From the NCBI RefSeq assembly GCF_947286155.1, contig NZ_CAMYPD010000055.1, positions 1 to 15,158 on the forward strand: a DNA stretch of 15,158 bases, in the 5' to 3' direction. The notes beneath the pieces are model-generated. The model saw only the letters and a program-made list of their open reading frames with translations. It was not told the origin of the DNA and made no database searches. Of the stretch, positions 6,501 through 13,580 are shown piece after piece. The DNA comes from an uncultured Tessaracoccus sp. Its GTDB lineage: Bacteria; Actinomycetota; Actinomycetes; Propionibacteriales; Propionibacteriaceae. Position numbers and translations under genes: made by a program. Within the stretch, counting starts at the first letter, position 1. Each line of letters starts with the position of its first letter.

Positions 6501-7292
6501 ATGACACTGCACCGACGCCGCGCACGCGGCCTCCTCGTGCCTCTCGCCGTAGCACTCACGCTGGGGGCCTGCTCAGCTGGGGACGAGCCAAGCCCGACGC
6601 AGAGCCCCACGCCCAGTGCTTCGAGCGAGTCATCGTCGGAAGCATCGCCGACTGAACCGCAACAGACGGAGGAGTCCGCAACGCCAGCCGCATCGGGGGA
6701 GAAGGTCTCGCAGGAGCAGATCCAAGCGGCCATCGATGCGTTCGTGAAGAAGCACGAGGGCGCCCAGGAGATCCCGGGGAGCGATATTAAACCGAGCGAG
6801 CTCGACGAAGTGTCGAAGGGCGTGAAGGTCGAGCCCAAGGAATGCAGGGACGCCTACCTGCGGCTCCAAGACCCAGATCTGCCGCAGACGGGGAAGACGC
6901 ACGTCGCCATGCACCGGAACACCGGCCTGGGCAATTTGGTCTGGTTGAGCATCCAGGAATACGAGACGGCCGAAGACGCACGTCGGATGGCCACAGTCTC
7001 GGACGAACCGGGACCGTCTCAGTGCAAAAAGATGAAGATTGAGACCAACGGCATGACGGTCACTGTGGAGTACACGGAGCGCAAGCCCCCAAAATTCGAC
7101 AACGTCGAGCTGACAAGCGCCATGCAGTTGGTTGAGACTATCCCTGGGGGAGCGTCCACCACCACCAACTCAGTGCTCGCGTTGAAGGGCAACGTGGTGG
7201 TGTCTTCGTCGCTGCACTCGGTGGAAGACTCATTCACGCCCGAGGATGCCGACGCCATCGTCCGGGACGCCTTGGAAGCGATGGATCAGTAA
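6501..7292 (+). CDS. Secreted lipoprotein, possible PknH-like sensor-domain fold
   Basis: 263 residues. The signal peptide (MTLHRRRARGLLVPLAVALT) ends in the lipobox L-G-A-Cys24. A Ser/Thr/Pro/Glu-rich linker (25-66) spans the wall, then a folded domain of about 195 residues follows. That domain has two Cys (Cys115 in KECRDAY and Cys175 in PSQCKKM), a GNVVVSSS strand near residue 230 and a C-terminal helix ending in ALEAM. Paired Cys, NVVV strand and final helix recall the extracellular PknH-like domain of actinobacteria; this is weak resemblance only. The ATG at 6501 is chosen because AAAGGGG lies 7 nt upstream and the signal peptide then starts properly; the in-frame upstream ATGs at 6465 and 6483 would add extra residues before the signal. 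A strong hairpin follows the stop. Confidence 0.85.
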   Translation: MTLHRRRARGLLVPLAVALTLGACSAGDEPSPTQSPTPSASSESSSEASPTEPQQTEESATPAASGEKVSQEQIQAAIDAFVKKHEGAQEIPGSDIKPSELDEVSKGVKVEPKECRDAYLRLQDPDLPQTGKTHVAMHRNTGLGNLVWLSIQEYETAEDARRMATVSDEPGPSQCKKMKIETNGMTVTVEYTERKPPKFDNVELTSAMQLVETIPGGASTTTNSVLALKGNVVVSSSLHSVEDSFTPEDADAIVRDALEAMDQ

Positions 7293-7298
7293 CGCAAA

Positions 7299-7336
7299 GC
7301 GCAGGGCGCCTCCTTGCATCGGAGCACGCCCTGCGC
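7299..7336. terminator. Strong hairpin between convergent genes (probable bidirectional terminator)
   Basis: GCGCAGGGCG (7299-7308) is exactly complementary to CGCCCTGCGC (7327-7336). Inside, CTCC pairs with GGAG, extending the stem. It sits in the 57-bp gap between the stops of the lipoprotein and the SH3b protein. It has no T-run, as is common for actinobacterial terminators. Confidence 0.65.
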
Positions 7337-7349
7337 GGTACGACCGGCG

Positions 7350-8768
7350 TCAGTTCGAGCTGATGTGCACGTGGTCGTAGTGGTTCGCGGTGTCGCTGCC
7401 GCGGTTCGACATCGGGCGCCACCCTTCCTTGCTACGCCCAACGCTCCAGATCTTCTGGTCCCAGATGATGTACTTGATGTTCAGCTCGCGCGCGTACTTC
7501 TGGTAGTAGCGGGCGACTTCCCAGCCCAGCTGGTTGTTCTTCTTGTAGTTGGGGATCATGAGGTCGACGGCGCGCCCAGCCGGGTGGTCTGGGGTCACGT
7601 CGCGACGCCACCCGTAGTGGGTCTTGATCTGCGGGAAGCGCGCCCATGCGTCGGCGGAGATGCGCTGGATGTACGGGTTCGTGCGGTGCATGCCCGACGA
7701 GTACCCCTTGTTGAGGGCTTTGCCTCGAGGTCCGCCGGTGATGGGTGTGGCCGGAAGCTTGCCCGAACCACTCCAGCCATCAGGTGCGGGCGTGGAGGGG
7801 GCGGTCGAGGTGGTGTAGCGCGACGTCACCCAGCGCAGCGCGCCCTTGTGCACGACCTCGGCGCGCCCGTTGGCGACCTTGCCGGTAATGGCGATCTCGG
7901 ACCCCTTGGGGATCTCGCCGTTGTACCGCGTCCCGGTGCTGGCGTACCAAATGTTGAGGTCCGCGGTGGCCCAGCGCTTCGTCGTCGACGGCAGCTTGGT
8001 GTTGTCGCTCGGCTGCGAGGAAGACGACTCGATGCTCCGGAGCCAGTTCGACGCCGCCCAGCGCTTATTACCCTGGTAGATCACCTCGGTGAAACCACCG
8101 CTCGTGCGGCCTGTGGTGGGCAGCAGACTGCCCTTCGCAGCCGTCGCGACGCGGCGGTAGTTAGTGCCAGGCCCGGTGCGTACATTGAGATTCTCGGTGG
8201 TCTGCGCAGTAGCTGTGCCGCTGGAGGATGCCGACGGTGCAGGCGCGGCCCCCGTCGTCGGGGACGTCAAGTACCTGGTGGCCACCCAACGCGGGGTGCC
8301 CTGCCAGCTGATCTGCGTGTACTCACCGGAACGTTTGCCGGTGAGGCTCACGACGGTGCCCTTCGTCGCGAGGGATACGCGGCGATGCTTGATGGACGGG
8401 CCAGTCCGGACGATGAGGTTCACCGTCGTGCGGGATTTTCCGGATGCCGACGACGAGGTCACCGGGGCGGCCGACTGCGTCGTCGTCGTGAGGTACTTCG
8501 AGTAGACGTAAGCGACGCGCCCGTTCCAGGTGACCTTCGTCCAGCCGTTCACGGTGCCGGAGGCCTTGACCTTCGCCCCGGGGTTCAGAATCGTGAGGGA
8601 CTTACTGCTCGTCGTGGGTTGCGTGCGGACATGCACTCGCGTCGTCGCCTGCACGGTGCCGGAGTGCGCGTCTGCGCCTGGCCCGGTGGCCAGGGAGCCG
8701 AACAGTTGAACTCCGAGCGCCAAGGAGGCAGCAGCCGCAGTCATGCGCAGCCCTTGGATAGCCCTCAC
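7350..8768 (-). CDS. Secreted protein with four SH3b repeats and a C-terminal M15-like zinc peptidase domain
   Basis: 472 residues. The N-terminal signal peptide (about 1-34) has a likely Ala-x-Ala cleavage site (ADAHS). Four bacterial SH3 domains follow at about 42-93, 112-167, 188-243 and 265-319. Repeats 2 and 3 have the classic LxVRTGP motif; repeat 1 has VHVRTQP and repeat 4 is diverged (LNIWYASTG). Ser/Thr/Pro linkers join them. The C-terminal domain (about 345-472) carries DHPAGRAVD (His395, Asp402) and HYDHVH (His466/His468), the H-x6-D...HxH zinc-ligand layout of M15/VanY-type peptidases. It is probably a peptidoglycan-binding wall hydrolase. The start is GTG 8768 with GAGGAG 5 nt upstream. 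Confidence 0.85.
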   Translation of the reverse strand: MRAIQGLRMTAAAASLALGVQLFGSLATGPGADAHSGTVQATTRVHVRTQPTTSSKSLTILNPGAKVKASGTVNGWTKVTWNGRVAYVYSKYLTTTTQSAAPVTSSSASGKSRTTVNLIVRTGPSIKHRRVSLATKGTVVSLTGKRSGEYTQISWQGTPRWVATRYLTSPTTGAAPAPSASSSGTATAQTTENLNVRTGPGTNYRRVATAAKGSLLPTTGRTSGGFTEVIYQGNKRWAASNWLRSIESSSSQPSDNTKLPSTTKRWATADLNIWYASTGTRYNGEIPKGSEIAITGKVANGRAEVVHKGALRWVTSRYTTSTAPSTPAPDGWSGSGKLPATPITGGPRGKALNKGYSSGMHRTNPYIQRISADAWARFPQIKTHYGWRRDVTPDHPAGRAVDLMIPNYKKNNQLGWEVARYYQKYARELNIKYIIWDQKIWSVGRSKEGWRPMSNRGSDTANHYDHVHISSN

Positions 8769-8853
8769 GGTGTCTCCTCACGTTATGGATACGGGTGTCC
8801 GGATGCACCGCTTCCCCGGAATCCTGAGACTCCCGGCACATCCGGTCTCGAGG

Positions 8854-8883
8854 ACAGTAGGACGCCCAATTAGGCGGGGACAA
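8854..8883 (-). promoter_or_regulatory. Candidate promoter of the SH3b/M15-like gene
   Basis: On the minus strand TTGTCC (8878-8883) and TACTGT (8854-8859) are 18 bp apart, giving a leader of about 80 nt before the GTG. No riboswitch motif could be made out in the leader. Confidence 0.35.
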
Positions 8884-9180
8884 GGCTGCTTGAGGGTTGG
8901 TTGAGGTTCGAAATCAAGGAGACGCGCCGACAAGTCGCTAAAAATCACACGCGTGTAATTTTTGAGGCTAGTCGCGTCTGGCTAGGGGTTACGTCGAACA
9001 AGGTTGAAAAACGCTGTCGAATCCCAAGGCTGAATAAAACCTGAGTTCAACTCTCAGTAAATCAGTTGAAGTACAGCTTGAGGTTCAGGGTTTGCCTGGT
9101 TGAGGTTGAGGTTTGAATGCATCGCACCAGCATGTGCGGCGGGGTTCAATCATGCGATGCGAAGTGTTACGTTGTCGTGG
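8884..9180. other. ~300-bp intergenic region, AT-richer, with TTGAGG hexamers and palindromes
   Basis: No gene is seen. TTGAGG occurs six times on the plus strand, starting at 8890, 8901, 8962, 9078, 9100 and 9106. ACACGCGTGT, flanked by A/T runs, forms a near-perfect palindrome at 8940-8963, and GAGTT-c-AACTC lies at 9043-9053. GCATCGCA (9119-9126) pairs with TGCGATGC (9153-9160) across 26 nt, 20 bp past the tRNA-Lys 3' end on its strand, and may help end that transcript. The composition is less GC-rich than the flanking genes. Confidence 0.5.
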
Positions 9181-9256
9181 TGGTGCCCCCAGCGGGGCTC
9201 GAACCCGCGACCCATGGATTAAAAGTCCACTGCTCTGCCAACTGAGCTATAGGGGC
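9181..9256 (-). tRNA. tRNA-Lys (TTT), CCA encoded
   Basis: Acceptor GCCCCTA/TGGGGGC pairs with one U-G. D stem is GCTC/GAGC. The anticodon loop CTTTTAA has TTT (9221-9223). The T arm is GCGGG-TTCGAGC-CCCGC. The 3' end reads ACCA in the gene. It stands alone, transcribed leftward. Confidence 0.96.
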
Positions 9257-9262
9257 TATGAC

Positions 9263-9291
9263 AGTTTAGAGCATCGACGCCAAACTGCCAC
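9263..9291 (-). promoter_or_regulatory. Candidate promoter of tRNA-Lys
   Basis: On the minus strand TAAACT (9263-9268) lies 6 bp before the tRNA 5' end, with a weak GTGGCA -35 (9286-9291) 17 bp upstream of it. Confidence 0.4.
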
Positions 9292-9323
9292 TTCGGGTTT
9301 GGTTCCTCTGGCACAGTGAAGGC

Positions 9324-9938
9324 ATGGAATGGCTGTGGCTCGTCGGCGCGGTGGCACTTGGCCTGGCCTTGTTGTGCGTGGCTGTGGTGACCGATCGCCG
9401 CGTGCTCCGACGTGCTCAGCGCGAGGCCGTCGTCGTGCCGCCCAGGGGCAATGACACCGTTGACGCCCACGTGCCCACCTACATCACCCAAGCCGAGATC
9501 GACGCCCTCCCTGACGTCGAGGGGCGGCGTGAGGCTCCCGTCGGACAGCATTTCGACGCCCACGTCGCCCACCGCGTGCTACTGCCATACCGCGGGCGCG
9601 CCCACCTCGAGTCGCCACGCGTGCTGGTCGTCGACGGGACGATCGCCAGCATCCGGCAACTGTTCCCCGCCCTCGATACCCGCAACCCGTTAGCCATCGT
9701 CGCGGAAACAGTCCACGACGAAGTAGCGCGCACCGTGCAGGCCAACCGAAAATACTCCGCGATGCCGCTACTGGTGCTCACCGCGGCGACGAAGGAACGC
9801 GCACGCATCGCGGAGCATGTGCACGCCCAGCTGCTCACCGACGACGACCTGCGGGCAGGCTACGTGCCAGATGAGGCGTACGGCAGCGCGGCGTCAGTGG
9901 ATGCCGACGCCCATCACGCCTGGATCGACGCCGGCTAG
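9324..9938 (+). CDS. Single-pass membrane protein with a GroEL apical-domain-like soluble region
   Basis: 204 residues. One N-terminal helix (about 4-22, MEWLWLVGAVALGLALL) is followed by basic residues (DRRVLRRAQR), suggesting the rest is cytoplasmic. Residues about 75-172 resemble the GroEL apical domain: QHFDAH then LESPRVLVV, IASIRQLFPALD and NPLAIVAETVHDEV parallel the GroEL segments QFDRGY, LESPFILL, ISNIREMLPVLE and KPLLIIAEDVEGEA. The equatorial ATP-binding parts of GroEL are absent, so it cannot work as a chaperonin ring by itself. It may bind peptides or partners at the membrane (inference). The ribosome-binding site is weak (GAAGG). The stop lies 4 bp from the stop of the convergent patatin gene. 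Confidence 0.7.
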   Translation: MEWLWLVGAVALGLALLCVAVVTDRRVLRRAQREAVVVPPRGNDTVDAHVPTYITQAEIDALPDVEGRREAPVGQHFDAHVAHRVLLPYRGRAHLESPRVLVVDGTIASIRQLFPALDTRNPLAIVAETVHDEVARTVQANRKYSAMPLLVLTAATKERARIAEHVHAQLLTDDDLRAGYVPDEAYGSAASVDADAHHAWIDAG

Positions 9939-9942
9939 GCGC

Positions 9943-11421
9943 TCACCACCAGGGGCGCGACTCGACCGGCACGGGGTGCTCCTCGAACGTGCGCGCCCAC
10001 GAACTGGCATCCGGTGGCAACGCGTCGGCGCGCGCTTCCTCCACCAGCGCTCGTAGCGCCCGTTTCGCGCTGACGATGTCGTCGCGGCGCTGTTGCAGCT
10101 CCGGCTCCTCGAGCCATGCCTGCTCCAGGCGTAGGCACTGGATGCGCTGTTCGATGATCCGACGATGTCTGCGGCGATGCTGCGCATCAAGCTCGAGGTG
10201 CACTTCGGCTGCTCGAAGCCAACCATGGGCGGCGTTGATGCGCGTCAGGCCAGGGTGCACCGTCATCGCATCATGGACCGGCACGTCGGGATAGATGTTG
10301 ATGGCATTCGCGGAGATCGCGTACTCGAGCTCGTCGCGCCCGGCTTCGTCGATGAGAATGTCTGTGGCGCGCATCACCACGTCGAAGATGGAGGCGTCGG
10401 CCATATTCGGCCGCGGAGTGACGCCGCCGGTGTGGCTCGACAGCACGTAGTTGCGCGACGCTCCCATGAGCCCGATGGCGAGCTCGGCGGGCAGATTCTC
10501 CCTGGTTCCACCGTCGACGTAGGTCTCATCTTCGATGGGCACGGCGCGGAACACGCCGGGGATAGAGCATGAGGCGAGCAGGCCGTGGACGAGATCGTGA
10601 TCGGTGTCGTCCCAGGGCTCGTTGTTGCGGTCGACGAGCTTGCCTTCCTCGGTCATGTAGCGCAGCTCGCCCGATTCGAGCGCGACGAGCGCAATCCTGA
10701 GGCGCATTCCCGACGACGCCACTCGCGCAGGCTGGAAGAAGGCAGGCTCCAAGAGGTCTTGCAACACCGGGCCGGGGCGGTACATCGACTGGGTCTGCTC
10801 TAAGCCCGACCAGATGGCCGACATGTCCGTGCCGATCCGCGGAATCTGCCCGATGTGGCTGGCGATCGCAGAGAGATGCTCCAGCGACCATTGCGGCTGG
10901 ATCTCACCCTCGGGCGTGAGTGCCATCTCGACGGGATCGAGCGGCGAATCCGGCGAGCTCGGGGTGGCGGGTGAATCTTGGTCGCGGCGGGTGAAGAAGT
11001 TGGGCAGCGCGAGGCGCGGCGATGGGGCCTTCTTCGGCTTGGGCGGCGCGGGCGGAGGCTGCACAATTTCCATCCACGACGGCCCCTCGTCGCGGAGCTT
11101 ACGGAACCAATTTCGCGGAGTGAACATCTCCTCGGAGCTGCGCATGCTGAACCACAGCTCGCCCAGGCGGTCGATCCACTCGGACTGGTCGTGGCGGCTC
11201 GCGTACTGGGCGAGCCCTGACGCCACGATTGCGCCCGCAGATGCGCCGACGAACACCGTCGGGGTGAACTGTTCGTCGTGGCGGTAGAGGTACTGCAGGG
11301 CGCCGATCTGGAAACTCGCGCGTGAGCCGCCGCCTGAAATCGTGCATGACACCACCGCCGGCTCCGGGCGTTTGCCGAACAGCGGCAAACCAAACCATCC
11401 GCTTCGCATGCCATCCAGCAT
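9943..11421 (-). CDS. Patatin-like phospholipase family protein
   Basis: 492 residues; a Ser-Asp dyad lipid acyl hydrolase. The oxyanion loop is SGGGSRAS (about 29-36), the nucleophile is in GASAG (Ser61), and the catalytic Asp is Asp303 in VDGG. A Pro-rich, Lys/Ser-rich insert of about 45 residues (about 121-165) separates the nucleophile region from the rest and looks disordered. There is no signal peptide, so it is probably cytoplasmic or membrane-associated. The ATG at 11421 is chosen because AAAGG lies about 8 nt upstream and longer starts would run into the divergent transporter gene. The first catalytic segment follows closely, as in bacterial patatins. The C-terminal part (about 400-492) is Arg/Glu-rich and helical. 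Confidence 0.88.
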   Translation of the reverse strand: MLDGMRSGWFGLPLFGKRPEPAVVSCTISGGGSRASFQIGALQYLYRHDEQFTPTVFVGASAGAIVASGLAQYASRHDQSEWIDRLGELWFSMRSSEEMFTPRNWFRKLRDEGPSWMEIVQPPPAPPKPKKAPSPRLALPNFFTRRDQDSPATPSSPDSPLDPVEMALTPEGEIQPQWSLEHLSAIASHIGQIPRIGTDMSAIWSGLEQTQSMYRPGPVLQDLLEPAFFQPARVASSGMRLRIALVALESGELRYMTEEGKLVDRNNEPWDDTDHDLVHGLLASCSIPGVFRAVPIEDETYVDGGTRENLPAELAIGLMGASRNYVLSSHTGGVTPRPNMADASIFDVVMRATDILIDEAGRDELEYAISANAINIYPDVPVHDAMTVHPGLTRINAAHGWLRAAEVHLELDAQHRRRHRRIIEQRIQCLRLEQAWLEEPELQQRRDDIVSAKRALRALVEEARADALPPDASSWARTFEEHPVPVESRPWW

Positions 11422-11437
11422 ACGTTGACCTTTGAGC

Positions 11438-12382
11438 ATGAACGGGGAACACTCATGGGTTGTGCAACGTGCCGATCTTTCCAAATTCGCATGGCTGTCC
11501 ATCGCTGCCGCACTCGCCACGCTCCTGCTGAAAACCGGGGCGTGGTGGATCACCGGGTCGGTGGGTTTGCTGTCGGACGCAGCCGAATCGACGGTGAACC
11601 TTGTCGCGGCCATCGTGGCGCTCATCGCGCTGAAGCTCGCCGCTAAACCCGCCGATGATGCCTTCCACTACGGGCGCAGCAAGGTCGAGTACTTTTCGGC
11701 CGCCGCCGAGGGCGTGATGATCTTCATCGCAGCCATGGCCATCATCGGCTTCTCCATCGAGAGGCTCATCAACCCGCAGCCGCTCGAAGAGGTGGGCATC
11801 GGACTGCTCATTTCGGTGGTTGCATCGCTCATCAACGGCGCCGTAGCCCTGGTGCTCATTCGCGCCGGCAAGACCCACCGTTCCATCACGCTGCGCGCCG
11901 ACGGCAAGCACCTCATGACCGACGTGGTCACCTCCGCTGGGGTGCTCGTCGGGGTTGGGCTCGTGTGGCTGACTGGCTGGATCTGGCTCGACCCGGTCGT
12001 GGCGCTGCTCGTCGGGCTGAACATCCTCTGGACGGGGTGGAAACTGCTCGCTGAATCCTCGCGTGGCCTGCTCGACGAGGCGCTGCCGGAGGAGGACCGC
12101 CGTCAGATCGCGACGATCATGGAACGTTCGGTGGGTGAGGAAGTGGAATTCCACGCGGTGCGCACCCGCGTGTCCGGGGCGAGATCGTTCCTCGAATTCC
12201 ACATGCTGGTGCCCGGCAAGTGGACCGTGCAGTACGGCCACGACCTCATGGAAGACCTAGTGGACGAGCTCGTCGCCGAGTTCCCTGGCCTGCAGGTGCT
12301 CGGCCACCTCGAGCCCATCGAAGACCCGCGCAGCTACGACGACATCGAACTCGACGCCGAGCGCACGCCCCGCAATACGTGA
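11438..12382 (+). CDS. Cation diffusion facilitator family transporter
   Basis: 314 residues. About six membrane helices (through about residue 205) are followed by a cytoplasmic CDF dimerisation domain (about 210-300). It exports divalent metal (Zn, Fe, Mn or Co) in exchange for protons. Family landmarks are SVGLLSDAAESTVN in TM2, FHYGRSKVEYFSA between TM2 and TM3, and HLMTD (His158-x3-Asp162) in TM5. In TM2 the metal-site pair that is H-x3-D in zinc CDFs or D-x3-D in FieF is Glu50-x3-Asn54, so the metal cannot be assigned. The start is uncertain: ATG 11438, TTG 11432 or GTG 11462. No good ribosome-binding site precedes any, so leaderless translation is possible. It is divergent from the patatin gene with 16 bp between starts. 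Confidence 0.9.
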   Translation: MNGEHSWVVQRADLSKFAWLSIAAALATLLLKTGAWWITGSVGLLSDAAESTVNLVAAIVALIALKLAAKPADDAFHYGRSKVEYFSAAAEGVMIFIAAMAIIGFSIERLINPQPLEEVGIGLLISVVASLINGAVALVLIRAGKTHRSITLRADGKHLMTDVVTSAGVLVGVGLVWLTGWIWLDPVVALLVGLNILWTGWKLLAESSRGLLDEALPEEDRRQIATIMERSVGEEVEFHAVRTRVSGARSFLEFHMLVPGKWTVQYGHDLMEDLVDELVAEFPGLQVLGHLEPIEDPRSYDDIELDAERTPRNT

Positions 12383-12395
12383 CGCGTCGCGCTCG

Positions 12396-13580
12396 CTACG
12401 AGAGCTTGTGGGCCGGCGCGCTGGGCTGGGTGATGATGAACTCCGGGTTCGTATCCGGGAACTCGGCGCGGTAGCGCTCGCCCCAACGCGCAGCGAACTG
12501 CTCGGCATCGTCCTTGCGGGCCAGCGCCCACGTCGAGCCGCCGAATCCGGCGCCGAATGCTGAGGCAGCGGGGGCACCGAGTTCGCGAGCCAGCTCCACC
12601 AGGCGGTTTGTTTCAGGAATTTGGTTGCCCAGACGTTCATCCGCGTTGCGGTGCGACCTCAACGCAGCCTCCCCGAACGCCTCCACATCGCCTGCTTGGA
12701 GCGCCTCGAACGCCTGCGGAATGCACTGCGTCACTTCTTCGACGAACGCCTCCAGGCGGCGGGTGAGGGCCTCGTCATCAGCGACGATCTCGCGCATGCC
12801 AGCAACCCCATCCTCGACACTCAGCACGTCGTTGAGGATGACGTCGTCTCGGCCGGTGGCGTCGTTCCAGCGCTCGAGCAGTTCCTTGGTGCTACTCGAG
12901 AGATAGTTGTAGCGCTCTTTCACCGCGCCGGACTTCTCCGCGCGAACTCCTGATACGCCGACGACGAAGCACCAGCCGTCGGGCAGGGCGCACGATCCAT
13001 AGCGGCGGCTGGGAATGTAGGAAAACTCAGTGATTTCGCCCTCGCGGCAGGTGATCATGGCGGTCTGGTCTTGCGCTCCGGCGAGGGTTCCCACGCCAGC
13101 GCTGCCGGGCAGGCCGGGGTAGTCGTAGCCGTTTTCTACGCAGGAGCAGTAGCTCGCCAGCTCGAGCTCGTCGTGAATGTGGTCGGTCCATCTAGGCGAC
13201 TCGAGGAGGCCAGCGTGGTCAACGAGGGCGAGCACGGCGGCGCACACCAGCGCTGATGAGGAACTCATGCCGCTCGCCGCGGGGAGCGTTGACGAGATCT
13301 CGAAGCGCACTGGCTCGAGGGGCCCAAAGTTCAGCGTGAGGCGGTCCAGCACCACCTGCAGGTAATGGCCCCAGTGCCCAGGGCGCGCCTGCAGTGGCTG
13401 CCCGGGGATCAGCTCGATGGTTTCGTCGGGGAACGCATCTGAGGTGGCGCGGAACACGTCGTCAGATGCGACGGTGACCGTCACCCCGCGGTCGACGGCG
13501 GCCAGCAGCGAGTGCCCGCCAGCGTAGTCGGTGTGTTTGCCGAACACCTCGATGCGTCCGGGCACGAACCAGCTAGTCAC
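12396..13580 (-). CDS. Galactokinase-like GHMP kinase
   Basis: 394 residues. The N-terminal sugar-kinase signature PGRIEVFGKHTDYAGG (about 7-22), ATP loop LPAASGMSSSSAL (98-110), GAQDQTAM with the presumed catalytic Asp170, and a C-terminal GAGFGGSTWAL give a complete galactokinase-type GHMP kinase. The usual GEHTDY is GKHTDY: the Glu that contacts galactose in known galactokinases is Lys15, so the sugar may not be galactose. The GTG start at 13580 overlaps the dhaL stop by 4 nt (GTGA) with AGGAG 7 nt upstream, so the two are coupled. It converges on the CDF gene with 13 bp between stops and no clear terminator. The name galK should not be transferred without assay. Confidence 0.85.
   Translation of the reverse strand: MTSWFVPGRIEVFGKHTDYAGGHSLLAAVDRGVTVTVASDDVFRATSDAFPDETIELIPGQPLQARPGHWGHYLQVVLDRLTLNFGPLEPVRFEISSTLPAASGMSSSSALVCAAVLALVDHAGLLESPRWTDHIHDELELASYCSCVENGYDYPGLPGSAGVGTLAGAQDQTAMITCREGEITEFSYIPSRRYGSCALPDGWCFVVGVSGVRAEKSGAVKERYNYLSSSTKELLERWNDATGRDDVILNDVLSVEDGVAGMREIVADDEALTRRLEAFVEEVTQCIPQAFEALQAGDVEAFGEAALRSHRNADERLGNQIPETNRLVELARELGAPAASAFGAGFGGSTWALARKDDAEQFAARWGERYRAEFPDTNPEFIITQPSAPAHKLS

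Noticed and set aside
7314..8873. A long open frame on the plus strand opposite the SH3b gene
   Set aside because: It is the complement of a gene with clear signal peptide, SH3b repeats and zinc motif; the frame is Arg/Gly/Val-rich with no domain and arises from GC-rich codon bias.
8769..8880. A c-di-AMP (ydaO-type) riboswitch in the leader of the wall-hydrolase gene
   Set aside because: Such switches do precede wall hydrolases in actinobacteria, but the ~80-nt leader is too short and no conserved motif was seen.
11422..11625. Upstream extension of the patatin gene
   Set aside because: It would overlap the divergent transporter by about 190 bp, adds no patatin motif, and a ribosome-binding site supports 11421.
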